Assembly: GCA_033239525.1 (NCBI GenBank)
Contig: BSYO01000008.1
Location: 16,786,830-16,850,829 of the forward strand
Source of the DNA: Nepenthes gracilis
Taxonomy: Eukaryota > Streptophyta > Magnoliopsida > Caryophyllales > Nepenthaceae
Length of the DNA stretch: 64,000 nucleotides
Direction of reading: 5' to 3'
Position numbers and translations under genes: made by a program. The notes under the pieces were generated by a model, which did not search any database, was not told the origin of the DNA, and saw only the letters and a program-made list of their open reading frames with translations. Below, one piece after another: positions 35,880-47,281 of the stretch; positions within the stretch are counted from its first letter, which is position 1, and every line of letters starts with the position of its first letter.

Positions 35880-36640
35880 CCAATAAGACGAAGAAAAATA
35901 TCAATAGGAGTTCGGACATATTAGAAATCATACATACTGATATTTGTAGTCTTGATATTGACTCATATGGTCCAAAATATTTCATCACATTTATTGATAA
36001 TTTCTCACAATATATGTATATCTACTTACTTTATAATAAGAATGAAGCCTTGGATGCTTTTAAATTATTTAAAGTAGAAATAGAGAAATAGTGTGAAAAA
36101 TATATCAAGATTGTGAGATCAGATAGAGGTGGAGAGTATTATGGTAAATATACTGAAGATGAATAAATGTCTGGTCTATTTACAAGGTTTCTTCAAGAAA
36201 ATGGAATTGTTATCCAATATACTATGCCTGGTTCTCCGTACCAAAATGGTGTAGCAAAAAGAAAAAATTAAACATTATTTGATATGGTGAGGAGTATGCT
36301 TAGTAACTCCGAACTTTCAAAATTCTTGTGGAGTGAAGCTCTTAAAACGACGGTATACATATTAAACCGGGTCCTAATAAAAATTGTTCCAAAAACTCCT
36401 TTTGAGTTATGGAAAGGTTGAAAACCGAGTTTACAACATGCACGTGTATGGGGATGCACATCTGAAATAAGAGTTTATAATCCACATGAGAAGAAGTTAG
36501 ATACTAGGACAATTAGTGGGCATTTCATTGGATATGCTGAACGGTTCAATGGATACAGATTTTACTATCTATCTCACACCACTAGGATTGCGGAATCAAA
36601 AAATATAAAATTTTTTGAGAATGACTTAATGAGTGAGAGA
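35880..36640 (+). pseudogene. Integrase core of the 6.4-kb Copia element
   Basis: IIHTDIC and later IVRSDRGGEYY supply the first two acidic residues of the D-D-E triad. SPYQNGVAKRKN stands where the family has the catalytic Glu (V-E-R-K-N), here Lys. [16 protein letters not shown] and ISGHFIGYAERFNGYRFY mark the C-terminal part. Several in-frame stops are present. Confidence 0.82.
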
Positions 36641-36929
36641 AAACGATCAAGAAAATTTGATTTCTAGTATTGATCATTTGGTTTCTCAACCCTCTACTTC
36701 AAATGATAAGTTGATTGTTGTACACAACACCCCTCAAGATCAATCTGGTGTTGAACAACTAATCAATGTCATTCCATAAAATGCTGTTTCTATTCCAATT
36801 GACCATAAAATTCAAGATTTATCTGAAATAGTTATACAATATACTTCTATTGAGGATGATGATACAACATTGAGAAGGTCTTCTAGAATGAGAAAGTCAG
36901 TAATCTCTGGTGATTATATTGTATATCTG

Positions 36930-37640
36930 CAAGAGTTAGACTACAATTTAGGAGCCGAAAATGATCATATTATGGTACAATGCCATGAAAGAAGAGATGA
37001 ATTCTATGAGTTATAATGGAGTCTGGGATCTTGTTGAATTGCCTAAAGGGGCGAAAGCCATAGAGTGTAAATGGGTCTTTAAAATAAAGAAAGACTCATT
37101 AGGTAATATTAAAAGATATAAAGCAAAGACTCGTTGTTAAGAGATATACTCAAAAGGAGGAAATTGATTACACGGAGACTTTTTCTCCTGTATCTAAAAA
37201 GGACTCTCTTCGCATAATTTTGACATTGGTTACTTATTTTGATATAGAATTATAACAAATAGATGTGAAAATAGCATTTTTAAATGATGATCTAGAGGAA
37301 TAGGTTTATATGAAATAATCAGAAGGATTCTCCTCTAGTGATGGTGAGCAATTGATGTGCAAACTAAAGAAATTCACATATGGATAGAAATAAACCTCCT
37401 GTCAATGGTATTTAAAATTTGATAAAATTATCTCTTTATTTGATTTTGAAGAGAATATTTTGGATCAATGTATATACCAAAAGGTCAGTGGAAGTAAGAT
37501 TTATTTTCTTATTTTGTATGTGAATGATATTTTACTTGCATCCAATGATAAAAGGGTTGTTGTATGAAATGAAATAATTTTTCTCTGATAAATTTAAAAT
37601 GAAAGATATGGGTGATACATCTTATGTTATTGGCATTAAG
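36930..37640 (+). pseudogene. Reverse transcriptase of the 6.4-kb Copia element
   Basis: Broken frames keep the order W-LVELPKG, KWVFKIKKDSLG, TFSPVSKKDSLR, IDVKIAFLNDDLEE and LYVNDILLAS. The last (37514-37543) is the Y-V-D-D catalytic box with the first Asp changed to Asn (Y-V-N-D at 37517-37528). Multiple stops and small frameshifts. Confidence 0.82.
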
Positions 37641-38470
37641 ATACATTGAGACTGACCACGTTGTATTCTGAATTTATTTCAAGAGACCTATATCAATAAA
37701 ATTTTACAGAGATTTCGGATGAAAGATTATTGACCAAGTGTAGCACCCATTGTGAAGGGTGATAGGCTCAATTTGAGTCAATACTTGAAAAATAATTTGG
37801 AACGGGAACAGATCAAAAATATTCCGTATGATTTCGTTGTTGGAAGTTTGATATATGCTCAAATATGTACAAGACTTGACATAGCATTTGCAGTTGGAAT
37901 GTTGAAAAGATCTTAGAGTAATCCAGGTATAGAATACTGAAAAGCTGTCAAGAAAGTCATGAGGTATCTTAAAGGTATCAAAGACTACATGCTTACATAT
38001 AGACGGACCGACAATTTGAAAGTATTGGAATACTCTGATTCAGACTTCGCTAGATGTGTTGATTCACTAAATCAACATCCGGTTATATATTTTTATTTAC
38101 CGGTGGAGCTATATCCTGGCGTAGTGTAAAGCAAACTTTGATTGCTACTTCCACTATGAAAGTTGAGCTCGTTACTTATTTCGAAACTATAAAGTATGGT
38201 GTATAGATGAGAAATTTTAAGTCTAAGCTTAGAGTGGTTGATTCCATCTCAAAGCCATTAAAGATATTATGATAATTCAGTTGTTATTTTTCTGGTTAAA
38301 AATAATAAAAGTAGCAGTCGAAGTAAACACATCAACATTCAGTTTTTAGCCATAAAGGAGCGCATTAAAGGAAAAAAATTACTATTGAGTATATTAGCAC
38401 TGAATTGATGATAACTGATCATTTGACAAAAGACATGCCCCCATTGAGGTTCAAGAATCTTGTAATAAAA
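37641..38470 (+). pseudogene. RNase H region of the 6.4-kb Copia element
   Basis: LKYSDSDFA-like and GYIFLFTGGAISWRSVKQTL segments, then STMKVELVTY and KITIEYISTELMITDHLTKD, follow the usual Copia RNase H order up to the 3' end of pol. Stops are frequent. Confidence 0.78.
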
Positions 38471-38792
38471 ATGAGATTAAGGTCTATTTTATAATATTCA
38501 TTGTATGGACAATGATATTCAGTAAAATTCCTATTTATCTGTTGTGATATTTCTCAAAATTGTGTACACATTGATTGATTTGAGAATATCATTAATTGTT
38601 GGACAAAGAATAAACATAGGGTTTATTCATATAGTAATGTTACCTGATACAAACATGACTTGAGAATGTAATATATTCTAATACATTGAAGATATTACTC
38701 ATTATTAGAGGGCTTATCGCCGTGATTCGTATATTTATTTCTTGAATTTGAGAATTGATGAGTTTGGTTATCATATCAAGTAAAACATGGAC

Positions 38793-38804
38793 CAAATGGG
38801 AGAA
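38793..38804 (+). promoter_or_regulatory. Putative polypurine tract
   Basis: CAAATGGGAGAA lies immediately before the 3' LTR start, the position for plus-strand priming. Confidence 0.6.
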
Positions 38805-39253
38805 TGCAGGCTTCAGCCGAGTCGAGAGCCGAGCCGAGCGGCTTCTTCAAGCCGAATCCAACCCGGTTTGCAGCCGATTGCTTCTTCCTCTTCATTTCGT
38901 CTTCCTCAACTCCTGATCTCCTCCTACCGTTTAATTCAACTGATTGCTGAAGTATTAGTGATCCATTTAGTATTAATAACTCTCCCATTAACGCACTTAT
39001 CAATTCTCGGCCGGTTTGTGAACGTAACGCACGATTGAGGCATTTGATGGTTTTTCCTATAAATCAAGCGTTCTAACTTTGTCCCTGGCACCCAATTGAA
39101 CCGATACACTATCTAGAAGAGTCAGGCGTGTCCAGAAGCTCAGAGTTGGTCCAGATTTCATATCCCAAAAGCAGAGTAAGTAAATGGTGGGAGGTATAAA
39201 CTCGATTTTTTGTTCCGCTTTCGTGGTTGTTTAAGCCACATTATTTGCTAACA
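38805..39253 (+). repeat. 3' LTR of the 6.4-kb Copia element
   Basis: Starts TGCAGGCTTCAGCC and ends TTGCTAACA, followed by TATTG. About 91% identical to the 5' LTR by hand alignment. Almost all differences are C/T or A/G. Confidence 0.93.
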
Positions 39254-41482
39254 TATTGATCTAATAATATTGTGGAATTGGTTGTCCCATTACAAGCGTA
39301 TGACTCACATTTCGTTAATTTTTTTTTATAAAATCTATTACTCTAAAATTCACAAATAAATAACATGAAATCGAAACCAAAGAAGAATATTTAGATGATG
39401 AAGAAATTGACTTGTTTGTTAAAAATTTTAAAAAATTTTTCAAGAACAATAAAAAGAAACCTACATTTAACAAAGAAACGTCTAATAATAAAAGAAAATA
39501 TAAAATTAAAGACCAAAAAAAAAAAAATCAAACTCTAAAAAACTCTAAGTTTCCAATGATTTGAATGCCAAGGATTTAGTCATATTAGAACTCAATTCCC
39601 TACCTACTTCAAATCCAAATGAAGGGCAATACATTCATTTTTGTCCGATAATGAAGGTGATGGAAAATAAAGATAAAGAAACTAATGGTAGTGAACATGT
39701 TAACTATATGAAATTTGTTTCCTCCGTTAATAGTGAAGAAAATACTCTTGAAATATATGTAACTATAGTGACATAGATAATGATTAAGAAGTGTTACAAG
39801 AAGCTTATGAGAAATTATTTGAGAAAAGTCTAAAATTAAATAGGCCAATTAAAATTTTAACAAACAGATAAAAAATTTAAAAATGATCGAGATTTATTAA
39901 GCAACAAACATGTAGAATATGGTGTATGTGGTCCTAAATTTGAGAACTGAAAATGATTATTTGACAAAGAAAGGTCAAATTCTTATAAATTAAACGTGAA
40001 ACTACTAAATTTTAATTATCTATATTTAAGAGTAGTATTAAGAAACTTAACCACACGTTAGAAAGAAGTAAAGAGGCAGAAAATAGACATGGATTAGGAT
40101 TTGTTGAAAATGATGCTCAAATCATTAAGAAAACTGAGGTCATTTTTGTTTTAATGCCCACTAATATCAAGAATAATACTAACATCCAAGGAAGTTATAA
40201 GGAACTATAAGCCCAGATGAATCGACATGTTAACAAAAATTCTTTTATTAAGGCATCGCCTCATGTTACTCAAATAATTAACTAATTAAGTGGTTTTATT
40301 TTGATTGACTCTATCTCAACTGCAAGTATTTTAAGTATAAGAATGTTGGTTGTACTAAATTTGTTCCCACATGTCATGTGTACGAAAAAGATGAATACAA
40401 TAGTCCTAAATGTTATTAGATAAATTCACAATTAAATCATATTCAGAATTTTTTTAATTATGTCAAATGACTTAATAACAAATTAACCTACTGGACTCAA
40501 AAGGTTGATTATGAAAAAATAGAGTGGATTCAGAAAAGGATCAACTCAAAGTCTAAAAATTCAATAGGTTACAATGTTACTCGTATTGTTTTTAAGACTC
40601 TAGACTCCTTAATGTGGCACCCTTAACTATGAATGTTCTCACCATATGTGCGGTGACAAGTCCGTTTTTACAATTCTGAGTAACGATTATGTAGGCAGTG
40701 TCACTTTTGGTGATGGAGCTGAAGCACCAATTCTATAAAAAGAGACTATAGAGATAAACGGCCTGCATGCTTTTTATAATGTGTATGTTGATGGTCTTAA
40801 ATCCATTATTTTTAGCATTAGTCAATTTTATAATGAAAACTTTAAGGTTGGGTTCATTTAAAATGAATGTAATATTTGAGATTTGGAATGAAACTTAATT
40901 CTTGAATGGACAAGAACTTCTCATAATTGCTATTTGGTATTCTTTAAAACTAACTTAACAAATCATTGAGTAAAAATTGACAATTCTAAACTACGGTATC
41001 AATGTCTTGTATATATAAATTATAAGAACTTACCTAGAATATCAAAAAAGGAGATTGTTAGTAGTTTACCAAAATTTGAGAAAATTAAAAATTTTACATA
41101 TGGACCTTGTCAAGGTAGAAAATAAACTCAAACTAAATATAAGAAGATCATCAAAATTAACACTAAGAAACTATTAGATGCTACTTCATGTAGACTTAGT
41201 GTGACCTTTGAAAATTCAATTATTAGAAGAAAAGATATACATCTTAGTTGTTGATGACTTCACTAGATTTTCTTGGGTTGAAATGTTAAGAGAAAATTTT
41301 GACACTTTTGATATAATTCATCTTTATTTAAGAAAATTCAAAATAAACAAGGAACTTCAATCATGAGGATTATGAATGGTCGTGAAAGAAAATTTAATAA
41401 TATAGAGATTAAAACTTATTGTAATAATGAAGAGATAAAGAGACAATTTTCTACTCCTATAACTTTTTTAACAAAATGATGT
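39254..41482 (+). pseudogene. Outer Copia element: rest of gag, protease and integrase
   Basis: The gag resumes with VELVVPLQAYDSHFVN-like and EEYLDDEEIDLFVKNFKKFF segments, then the knuckle region FECQGFSHIRTQFPTYFKS (first Cys and one later Cys lost). About 40635-40950 is the protease region (HMCGDKSVFTILS, VTFGDGAE). About 40995-41130 is the pre-integrase region (INYKNLPRISKKEIVSSLPK). The integrase core follows (ILVVDDFTRFSWVEML at about 41243), ending at FSTPIT plus QN in another frame. The reading is cut at 41483 by a gypsy-type LTR. RT and RNase H are absent. This copy is more decayed than the element inserted in it. Confidence 0.78.
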
Positions 41483-43487
41483 TGTAACACTCAAATTCTA
41501 AGATTTATAAAATGATATTGAATTTAAGAAAATTGATTAATTATTAAAGTTAATTTTGGGTCTGAGATAAAAATTAAATATTGCACCGAAATACTTTAAG
41601 CATGAGTGGTGCCTAATATAAGCTGGAGTTATGCAGAATGATATTTTAGACAAAATTATTGCACCCAAAGTGCAAATAAGATGCGTTCTTGCATGTTTAG
41701 TTCAGAACAGGGGTACCTAAGGCATGCATACGTGGTGCTTGTATGCATGTATAATGAAGGATTTGCACTCGACCTACGCCTTATCACTTCCCGAAATTTA
41801 ATCCCAACATTAATAATTAGCAAGATTATCTAGTATGAATTAATCGATCTAAAAATAAATTATAAACGTGAATTTTATATTGATACCTCGACTGACCCAA
41901 AGATATTAGTTTATCGAACCATAGGATCAAAATCTTGCCACATCCGGACGTTATTTCGAACACTGATCATACCATGACGTTAGAGCTTATATAAAGAATC
42001 ATATCTAATCCAGAAAATTAAGTAGACAATATCCATAATAAATGGATACTAGATAAATCAACATCCATTTATTTAATTACAAACCAAAATCCAAATAATA
42101 TAAATATTATAAGTTATTGATCGGAAACTAAATACAGTATCAAGTAACCAATATTTCTAATTTTAATCTCTTCGAATGTCTCTTCCTTAATTCCTACTCA
42201 TTTTACAAGTACCTAAACAACTAATCTGAAAGGGGTTATTAAAAATAAATACGAGTGAGTTAAAAATCTAATAAGACATATAATTTTATAATTAAATATA
42301 TGATTTATATAAAAATATATCAGAATGAGTAATAAATCAAATTCAAATAAAATATCATAAAATTTTTATGACAAATATGTCTAAGTTTTTAAATTTCTTT
42401 TTCTAATCTTATTTAAATTGTTCCATATAATGTATATTTAATTATATAATTCTTAGGGGCCAAAGACTAATAGGGCTTTATTGATTAAAATAGCGAATAA
42501 TTAAAACTCTGGTTATATTTATTTTTACACAATTAAATACTTTATACTACTATTTAACACCCATTCATAAACTATCATACATATAACCCTATAGATGGGG
42601 CCAAACGTTGTTTTCACTTGCGGATAATAAGTTTGAATATCGATCATCATTATAATATACTAAAAGATGCTATAATATATCACAACTGAACTTATTATAA
42701 TGGTCCGATATATAAATAAATAAAAAAATTCTACACAATTTCATATAATCTTTATATTTTCTCATATTAGAGTAAATGGTCTTAATTTTTTAACAAATTA
42801 TAAAGTTTTCAGATTTAATTTCAGATCATGATGTGATATATTATGATATCGTCTATGAGATTTAATTTCAGATCATGATTTATTGTGATTATATCCTAAA
42901 TGGACGATTTTGATACAGACTATAATTGAGTACAAGATTATCTTTTGATTTTTAGTGATTTTCGGGCCATATGGTTTGTTTTACGTGATTGTTATGTCAT
43001 TTCATATTCTTTATGATTTATAAGTACTGTTTTATATATGATAATAATATTTATCAAATTGTGATTATATGGTTTGTTTTATTTTTTCAAATTAGTGGCT
43101 TGGATACGATTGTAGGAGTAGGGACTCGATCTGGCGCGACATTATTTACCTGGTGAGTAGGCTCTTGATCTCAGAGGTGCATTTGGTTCTTGTGCTAGGC
43201 CGGTTGTGGGCTACGGACTCAATATTAAGAAATATTGAATATTTATATTATGTAGATGAGTTATTATTTTATTACTTATTTTCCTTTATGACTTATGGAT
43301 AGCAAGTCCTGATGTATATATTGTCTGGATTATAGCCGATGGGGTCCTGTGCGGATTGTATTGTATTGGGTTTTGAGTATACATGGATTGTCGCGTCCTA
43401 GTTCGAGTTTGTCATTATTGATACATTTATTAGATTTTTATTTTATAAATTTTATTTATTAGCATGCTTATTTTGTACCAGGGGTGT
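41483..43487 (+). mobile_element. Gypsy-type LTR inserted in the outer Copia integrase
   Basis: Starts TGTAACACTC exactly where Copia integrase coding stops, and ends GGGGTGTGATA, a degenerate GTGTGACA end, exactly where gypsy RT coding begins. The 42.2-42.3 kb part resembles 12.54-12.66 kb. A 22-bp phrase (AGATTTAATTTCAGATCATGAT without its last bases) occurs twice about 50 bp apart at 42.81-42.89 kb. It is most simply a 5' LTR whose adjoining leader, gag, protease and half of RT have been deleted. Confidence 0.55.
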
Positions 43488-44585
43488 GATAATTATATGA
43501 TAAGTTAAAAAAGTGTGAGTTTTAATTTGAGTAATTGTCTTTTCTAGGTCATGTAATTTCAAAAGAAGGTGTTTTAGTTGATAAAAAAAATTAAAGTATT
43601 AACAAATTAGATCAAGCTAATAAGTGTAATGGATGTACGGAGTTTTCTCAAATTGGCCGGATATTATAGAAGATTGTGAAAAAATTTCAAGGATTGTAAT
43701 GTCGTTGATCTGCCTTTTGCAAAAGAAGATGACACTTTTTTAGAATTAAAACTGTGAATGAAGTTTTCAAGAGGTAAATGATCGTTTAATGACCACCTTG
43801 ATCTTATCTATTTCAAAAGAATTCAAAGGATATATAGTTTATTGTATTGCATCCAAGAATCTGTTAAGTTGTGTGTTAATGTAGTATAGAAAAATGATTA
43901 TGTATGGATCTAGACAACTCAAAATTATAAAAGGAACTACCCTACCTATGTATTAGATTTAGTAGTGATCATTTTTGCATTGAACTTTTTGGTGTACTCA
44001 CGTTACAAAAACTTAAAAAGAATCTATTTTAAAAAAAAATGTAAATACGAGGCAAATAAGATAGATGAATTTATTGAAGGACTTTGATTAGAAGTTTTAA
44101 TATCAATCGGAAAAGTCAACATTGTAGAGGCTACATTTAGCACTAAATGATTAAGGAAATAGACATGCTTGGTAGCATGAAAGAGTATGACATTCGAAGG
44201 CATTCTCTCAAGTACACATATGATTTTATTGTATTTTTAGATATAATCAGATATTTTTGAAAGAATCAAGATAACACAAGTCGTTGATCTATACTTAGTG
44301 AATGTTGCTGGAGATTTATATAAAAAATTTAGAGCCGATTTTAACATTGGGGCTAATGTAGTCTTTTGATTTCGGGGTCAAATATATGTATTTAACTTTG
44401 AAGAGTTGAAGGAAGAAATTTTTAATGAAATCCATTGATCTAAGTATACGATCCACTTAAGAAGAAATAAAATGTATTGAAAGATGTAAAAGATCTTTGG
44501 TAGATGAATATGAGGAGAAAAATTATTGCGTTGGTAGGAAGGTGGGTGATTTGTCAATAGGTAAAAACTGAATATAATGTAATAT
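43488..44585 (+). pseudogene. Gypsy pol remnant: RT end, RNase H, integrase zinc-finger
   Basis: LYDKLKKCEF, then LGHVISKEGVLVD (43544-43582), AGYYRRL-KNF (about 43655), YPTYVLDL-VIIFAL (about 43940), GKVNIVEA (about 44112, for GKANVVADALSR), EELKEEIFNEIH-SKYTIH (about 44400) and CQ-VKTEYN (about 44550) keep the order of Ty3/gypsy RT thumb, RNase H and the integrase HHCC region. Stops and frameshifts occur every few dozen codons. The coding stops abruptly at about 44580. The integrase core is missing. Confidence 0.8.
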
Positions 44586-46419
44586 CTCATATAATTGTAA
44601 TATTTGTTAAAATGGATTTAATAAAACCTATATCTTAACTAATATTAAGGTTTAGTGAAATCTTGGTTGCATTTTTTATATTTTAGTTATCCTAGTAGCT
44701 TATAAGTTATGGTTATGACATGGCGTTAAGTTTCGGATAGCACTTAGCTTAATACACACTATGATTAAGCTTGAATATATTTAATATTATTATTCAATAT
44801 GCTTTTAATCGGTAGTGAATATCCAAGACCCAAGACTAAAACCCGTTTCCATAAAAATGGGTCAACGTCCCAGAATGGCCCAAAAAGCCCACACAGCCTA
44901 AGAGACTAATGTGGCTGGGAAGGCCCAAGGGCCCGATGATGTGTCACAGGTAGAATTCTCAGGACGCCAACTCAGAGATGACGTCCTTAGATGCACACAC
45001 GTCCTGCAACATGCAATCTGCATAGAGAATTACGACTTTCGACGAACGTGTGATATGATGTTTTACAGAGTCAGTCCACGTGCATGCAATCTTTCTGACA
45101 CGGCAAAATGAATTAGTAGAGTTAGTAGCAGGGCTTTCTGTACATGCCAACCTCCACGTGACGACTTCATGCAGAGAATTTTAACTACTATATAAGTATT
45201 CATTTTGTTCTTATCAAAGTATCTAAAATTTGATACTCCGAACTCCAACATTTTACACATCAAGAGAGAGAAAGAGCAAAAAAATCACACTGTATTGTAG
45301 AGAGAGAAAGAGAAAGGGTTTATATTATAAGAGTAACTCCTAAAAGTTTTTCACACACTTTAGTTTTCAACCTTTTATACTTGCACTCACACATAGAAAA
45401 ACCAATTTTCGAACCAAAATTTCGTAATTTTTTTCTCTCGTTTAGTAGAGGATTTTCTACGTAAAAATCTTACGTGTTATATTCTCTTTCCCTTTCGCGT
45501 ATATTCTGTTTGGTGTTACTGTTGGATCTTCGTCCTTATCCAAGTAAGTATCTGTGGACGCAACAGCTTTACTATATTATGATATTATTGATTATTTTAC
45601 TTGTTAAGTATTTAATTCACCATTAACTTCTTTTGGCCCCAAAGTAAAGGAGGTCAATTGCAAATTAGAGGAAACTGTACATTTGCTGTAAAGATTTCAA
45701 ATAGAAATGATCTCAAAATTCAAAAGTTTCATGATAAATAGTGCGAGATTGCTTTATTATTGTATTAGTTTTTACATATTTTATTGAGACTATATTTTTA
45801 AGAATTTATAATATTATCGACATTTATATTATATTTTATTTTAAAAATTTTAATAATTATTATGAATAATTTATTCATAACCGACTTTTTGTCGGTATTT
45901 ATAGTTTGAATTATTTTACGTAGTCAGTTTGGTTGGGTAAATAATTTGGGTCCGGATCAATACACATATAGTGCAAAAATAGCATAAAACACACCTCAAA
46001 CTCAGAAACCGATTCACCACCTGAAACAACTATGACGAACATACACCGCCAACTGACGTCTTCGAAACCGGCGATGCCACAAGCACACTTGTCTGGCAGG
46101 ATGAGTTGTGCGAAAAATTCGCTGAACTCAAGTGCGAACTCTAGCTTTATAATATTTCGATCATCTAACTTTTTGAATCGAAGCTTATTTTATTTTATTT
46201 TTCTTGACAAAAAAATTATTTTTCGGCTGTTAAATTTACAAAAATGGAGCAGGCCGTTGTAATCCAAAATGAAGAAGTAGAAGGAAGAACGAGAGCAAAG
46301 CATGAGATAAAATGAGAATGAACAGTCAGATCTAGAGAATAATCAGGTAAGATACAGAAAGGATGACCTGAAAGAGGCAATAAATATTCTGGAGATCTCG
46401 TTGCCAATACAAGGACCTG
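44586..46419. other. Probable Copia-type LTR relic and unassigned sequence
   Basis: From about 44830 to 45560 the layout is that of an LTR. A CTATATAAG TATA box lies at 45188, then GA-rich leader sequence, then AGAGGATTTTCTACGTAAAA (45448), which resembles the ending part of Tnt1/Tork-type Copia LTRs. Ends and target duplications were not found. At 45.99-46.17 kb a GC-richer patch is open on the minus strand for about 80 codons with no family match. Confidence 0.4.
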
Positions 46420-46491
46420 GAAGTTGTTGGGGTAAGTCACTCCATTGTGGATAATTTCAACAAACTAGTTTGTCATCGGGGTCCCTTAGCC

Positions 46492-46672
46492 GGTCAACGT
46501 ATGATGACCGGCTGGAAGGTAAAATCCGGTCAACGAGAAAGGTTGACCGGATGGCAGCGAAGACGGCCAACAGGGAGGTTGGCCGGATGGCTGTTCAGGA
46601 CGGTCAACAACGAGAGTTGACCGGAAGGCGAAGGACGGCCAAGTTCTTCGGATAGTAGTAGAAGACGGTCAA
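46492..46672. promoter_or_regulatory. Cluster of six W-box cores arranged as hairpins in LTR U3
   Basis: GGTCAA occurs at 46492, 46528, 46602 and 46667, and TTGACC at 46543 and 46617. TTGAC[CT] is the W-box bound by WRKY factors. Several cores are paired as inverted repeats (CCGGTCAAC...GTTGACCGG at 46526-46550; CGGTCAAC...GTTGACCG at 46601-46623). Between and after them are sister hairpins with GGCCAAC/GTTGGCC. All lie 225-410 bp upstream of the LTR TATA box. Binding is inferred from motif only. Confidence 0.7.
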
Positions 46673-46705
46673 CAGGAGAGTTGGCCGGATGGCCCGTGGA
46701 GAACC

Positions 46706-46730
46706 CGGACGGCCAACGGTTGGCCGTCCG
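46706..46730. repeat. Perfect 25-bp palindrome in the LTR
   Basis: Arms CGGACGGCCAAC and GTTGGCCGTCCG flank a single central G. It is the last member of the hairpin series in this U3 and could form a cruciform or stable RNA stem. Confidence 0.9.
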
Positions 46731-47281
46731 CCAGAAAATCTAGGACAACGCCAGCTCATCAGATTTTCTGGAGATTGTGATCTCAGACGGTTTTGCATGA
46801 GCAGTTTATTTTGGACAGAGCATATTCTTATTGTTGGAAAGGACAGATCGTGCCCTTTTCTATTTTTATATGGAATATTGCTCCAGATCTCTGTGGATAT
46901 ATAGAGCGTGATACAGTGTGAGAGGGAGAGAGACGTGCAGAGCAAAGGAGTTGTGAGGAACAAGAAAGGAGTGCACCACCAGTGAGAAGGAGAAGAAAGA
47001 AAAACAGAGAGTGAGAACGAGAGGGTGCTTTCTTGTTTGCTCCGGAGAGGTTTTTCTTTATTGTTCTCGGGTGTGTAGCGGATACTCCATCTTGGAGGTT
47101 TGTAAACCTATTTTCACATAGTGGATTTGCTATTGACTCTGCTCCCGTGGTTTTCCCTTGGTTCTAGGGTTTCCACGTAAATCTGTGTGTAATTCTTCTG
47201 TTCTTTTTCTTACACTATGTGTGGCGTGGTGTGACGGTGTGTCACTGTGTCCGACCGACCCTTTTTGTCCCCTACAGAAGT

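Larger units (their letters stand above)
32830..39253 (+). mobile_element. Complete but decayed Ty1/Copia retrotransposon (6424 bp)
   Basis: Two 449-bp LTRs bound the element and TATTG flanks both sides (32825-32829 and 39254-39258). A TGGTATCAGAG primer-binding site (initiator tRNA-Met type) follows the 5' LTR, and a purine tract precedes the 3' LTR. The interior has gag, protease, integrase, reverse transcriptase and RNase H in the Copia order. By hand count the LTRs differ at about 40 of 449 positions with no indels, and only about five are transversions. The element lies inside the gag of an older Copia element. Every domain carries stops, so it cannot make its own proteins. Confidence 0.93.
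46425..47276 (+). mobile_element. Solo Copia LTR with target duplication GAAGT and W-box hairpins
   Basis: The 852-bp block starts TGTTGGGGTAAG and ends TCCCCTACA, with GAAGT on both sides (46420-46424 and 47277-47281). A TATA box (TATATAG, 46898-46904), a GA-rich leader and the late motif GGATTTGCTATTGACTC with TTTCCACGTAAATCT (about 47125-47185) are typical of Tnt1/Tork-type Copia LTRs. The U3 part holds a cluster of inverted repeats built on GGTCAAC/GTTGACC. No internal region remains. It interrupts sequence that was continuous from 46424 to 47282. Confidence 0.87.

Noticed and set aside
44830..45560. Calling a second complete Copia LTR here
   Set aside because: TATA box and late LTR-type motif are present, but I could not find TG...CA ends with a matching target duplication.
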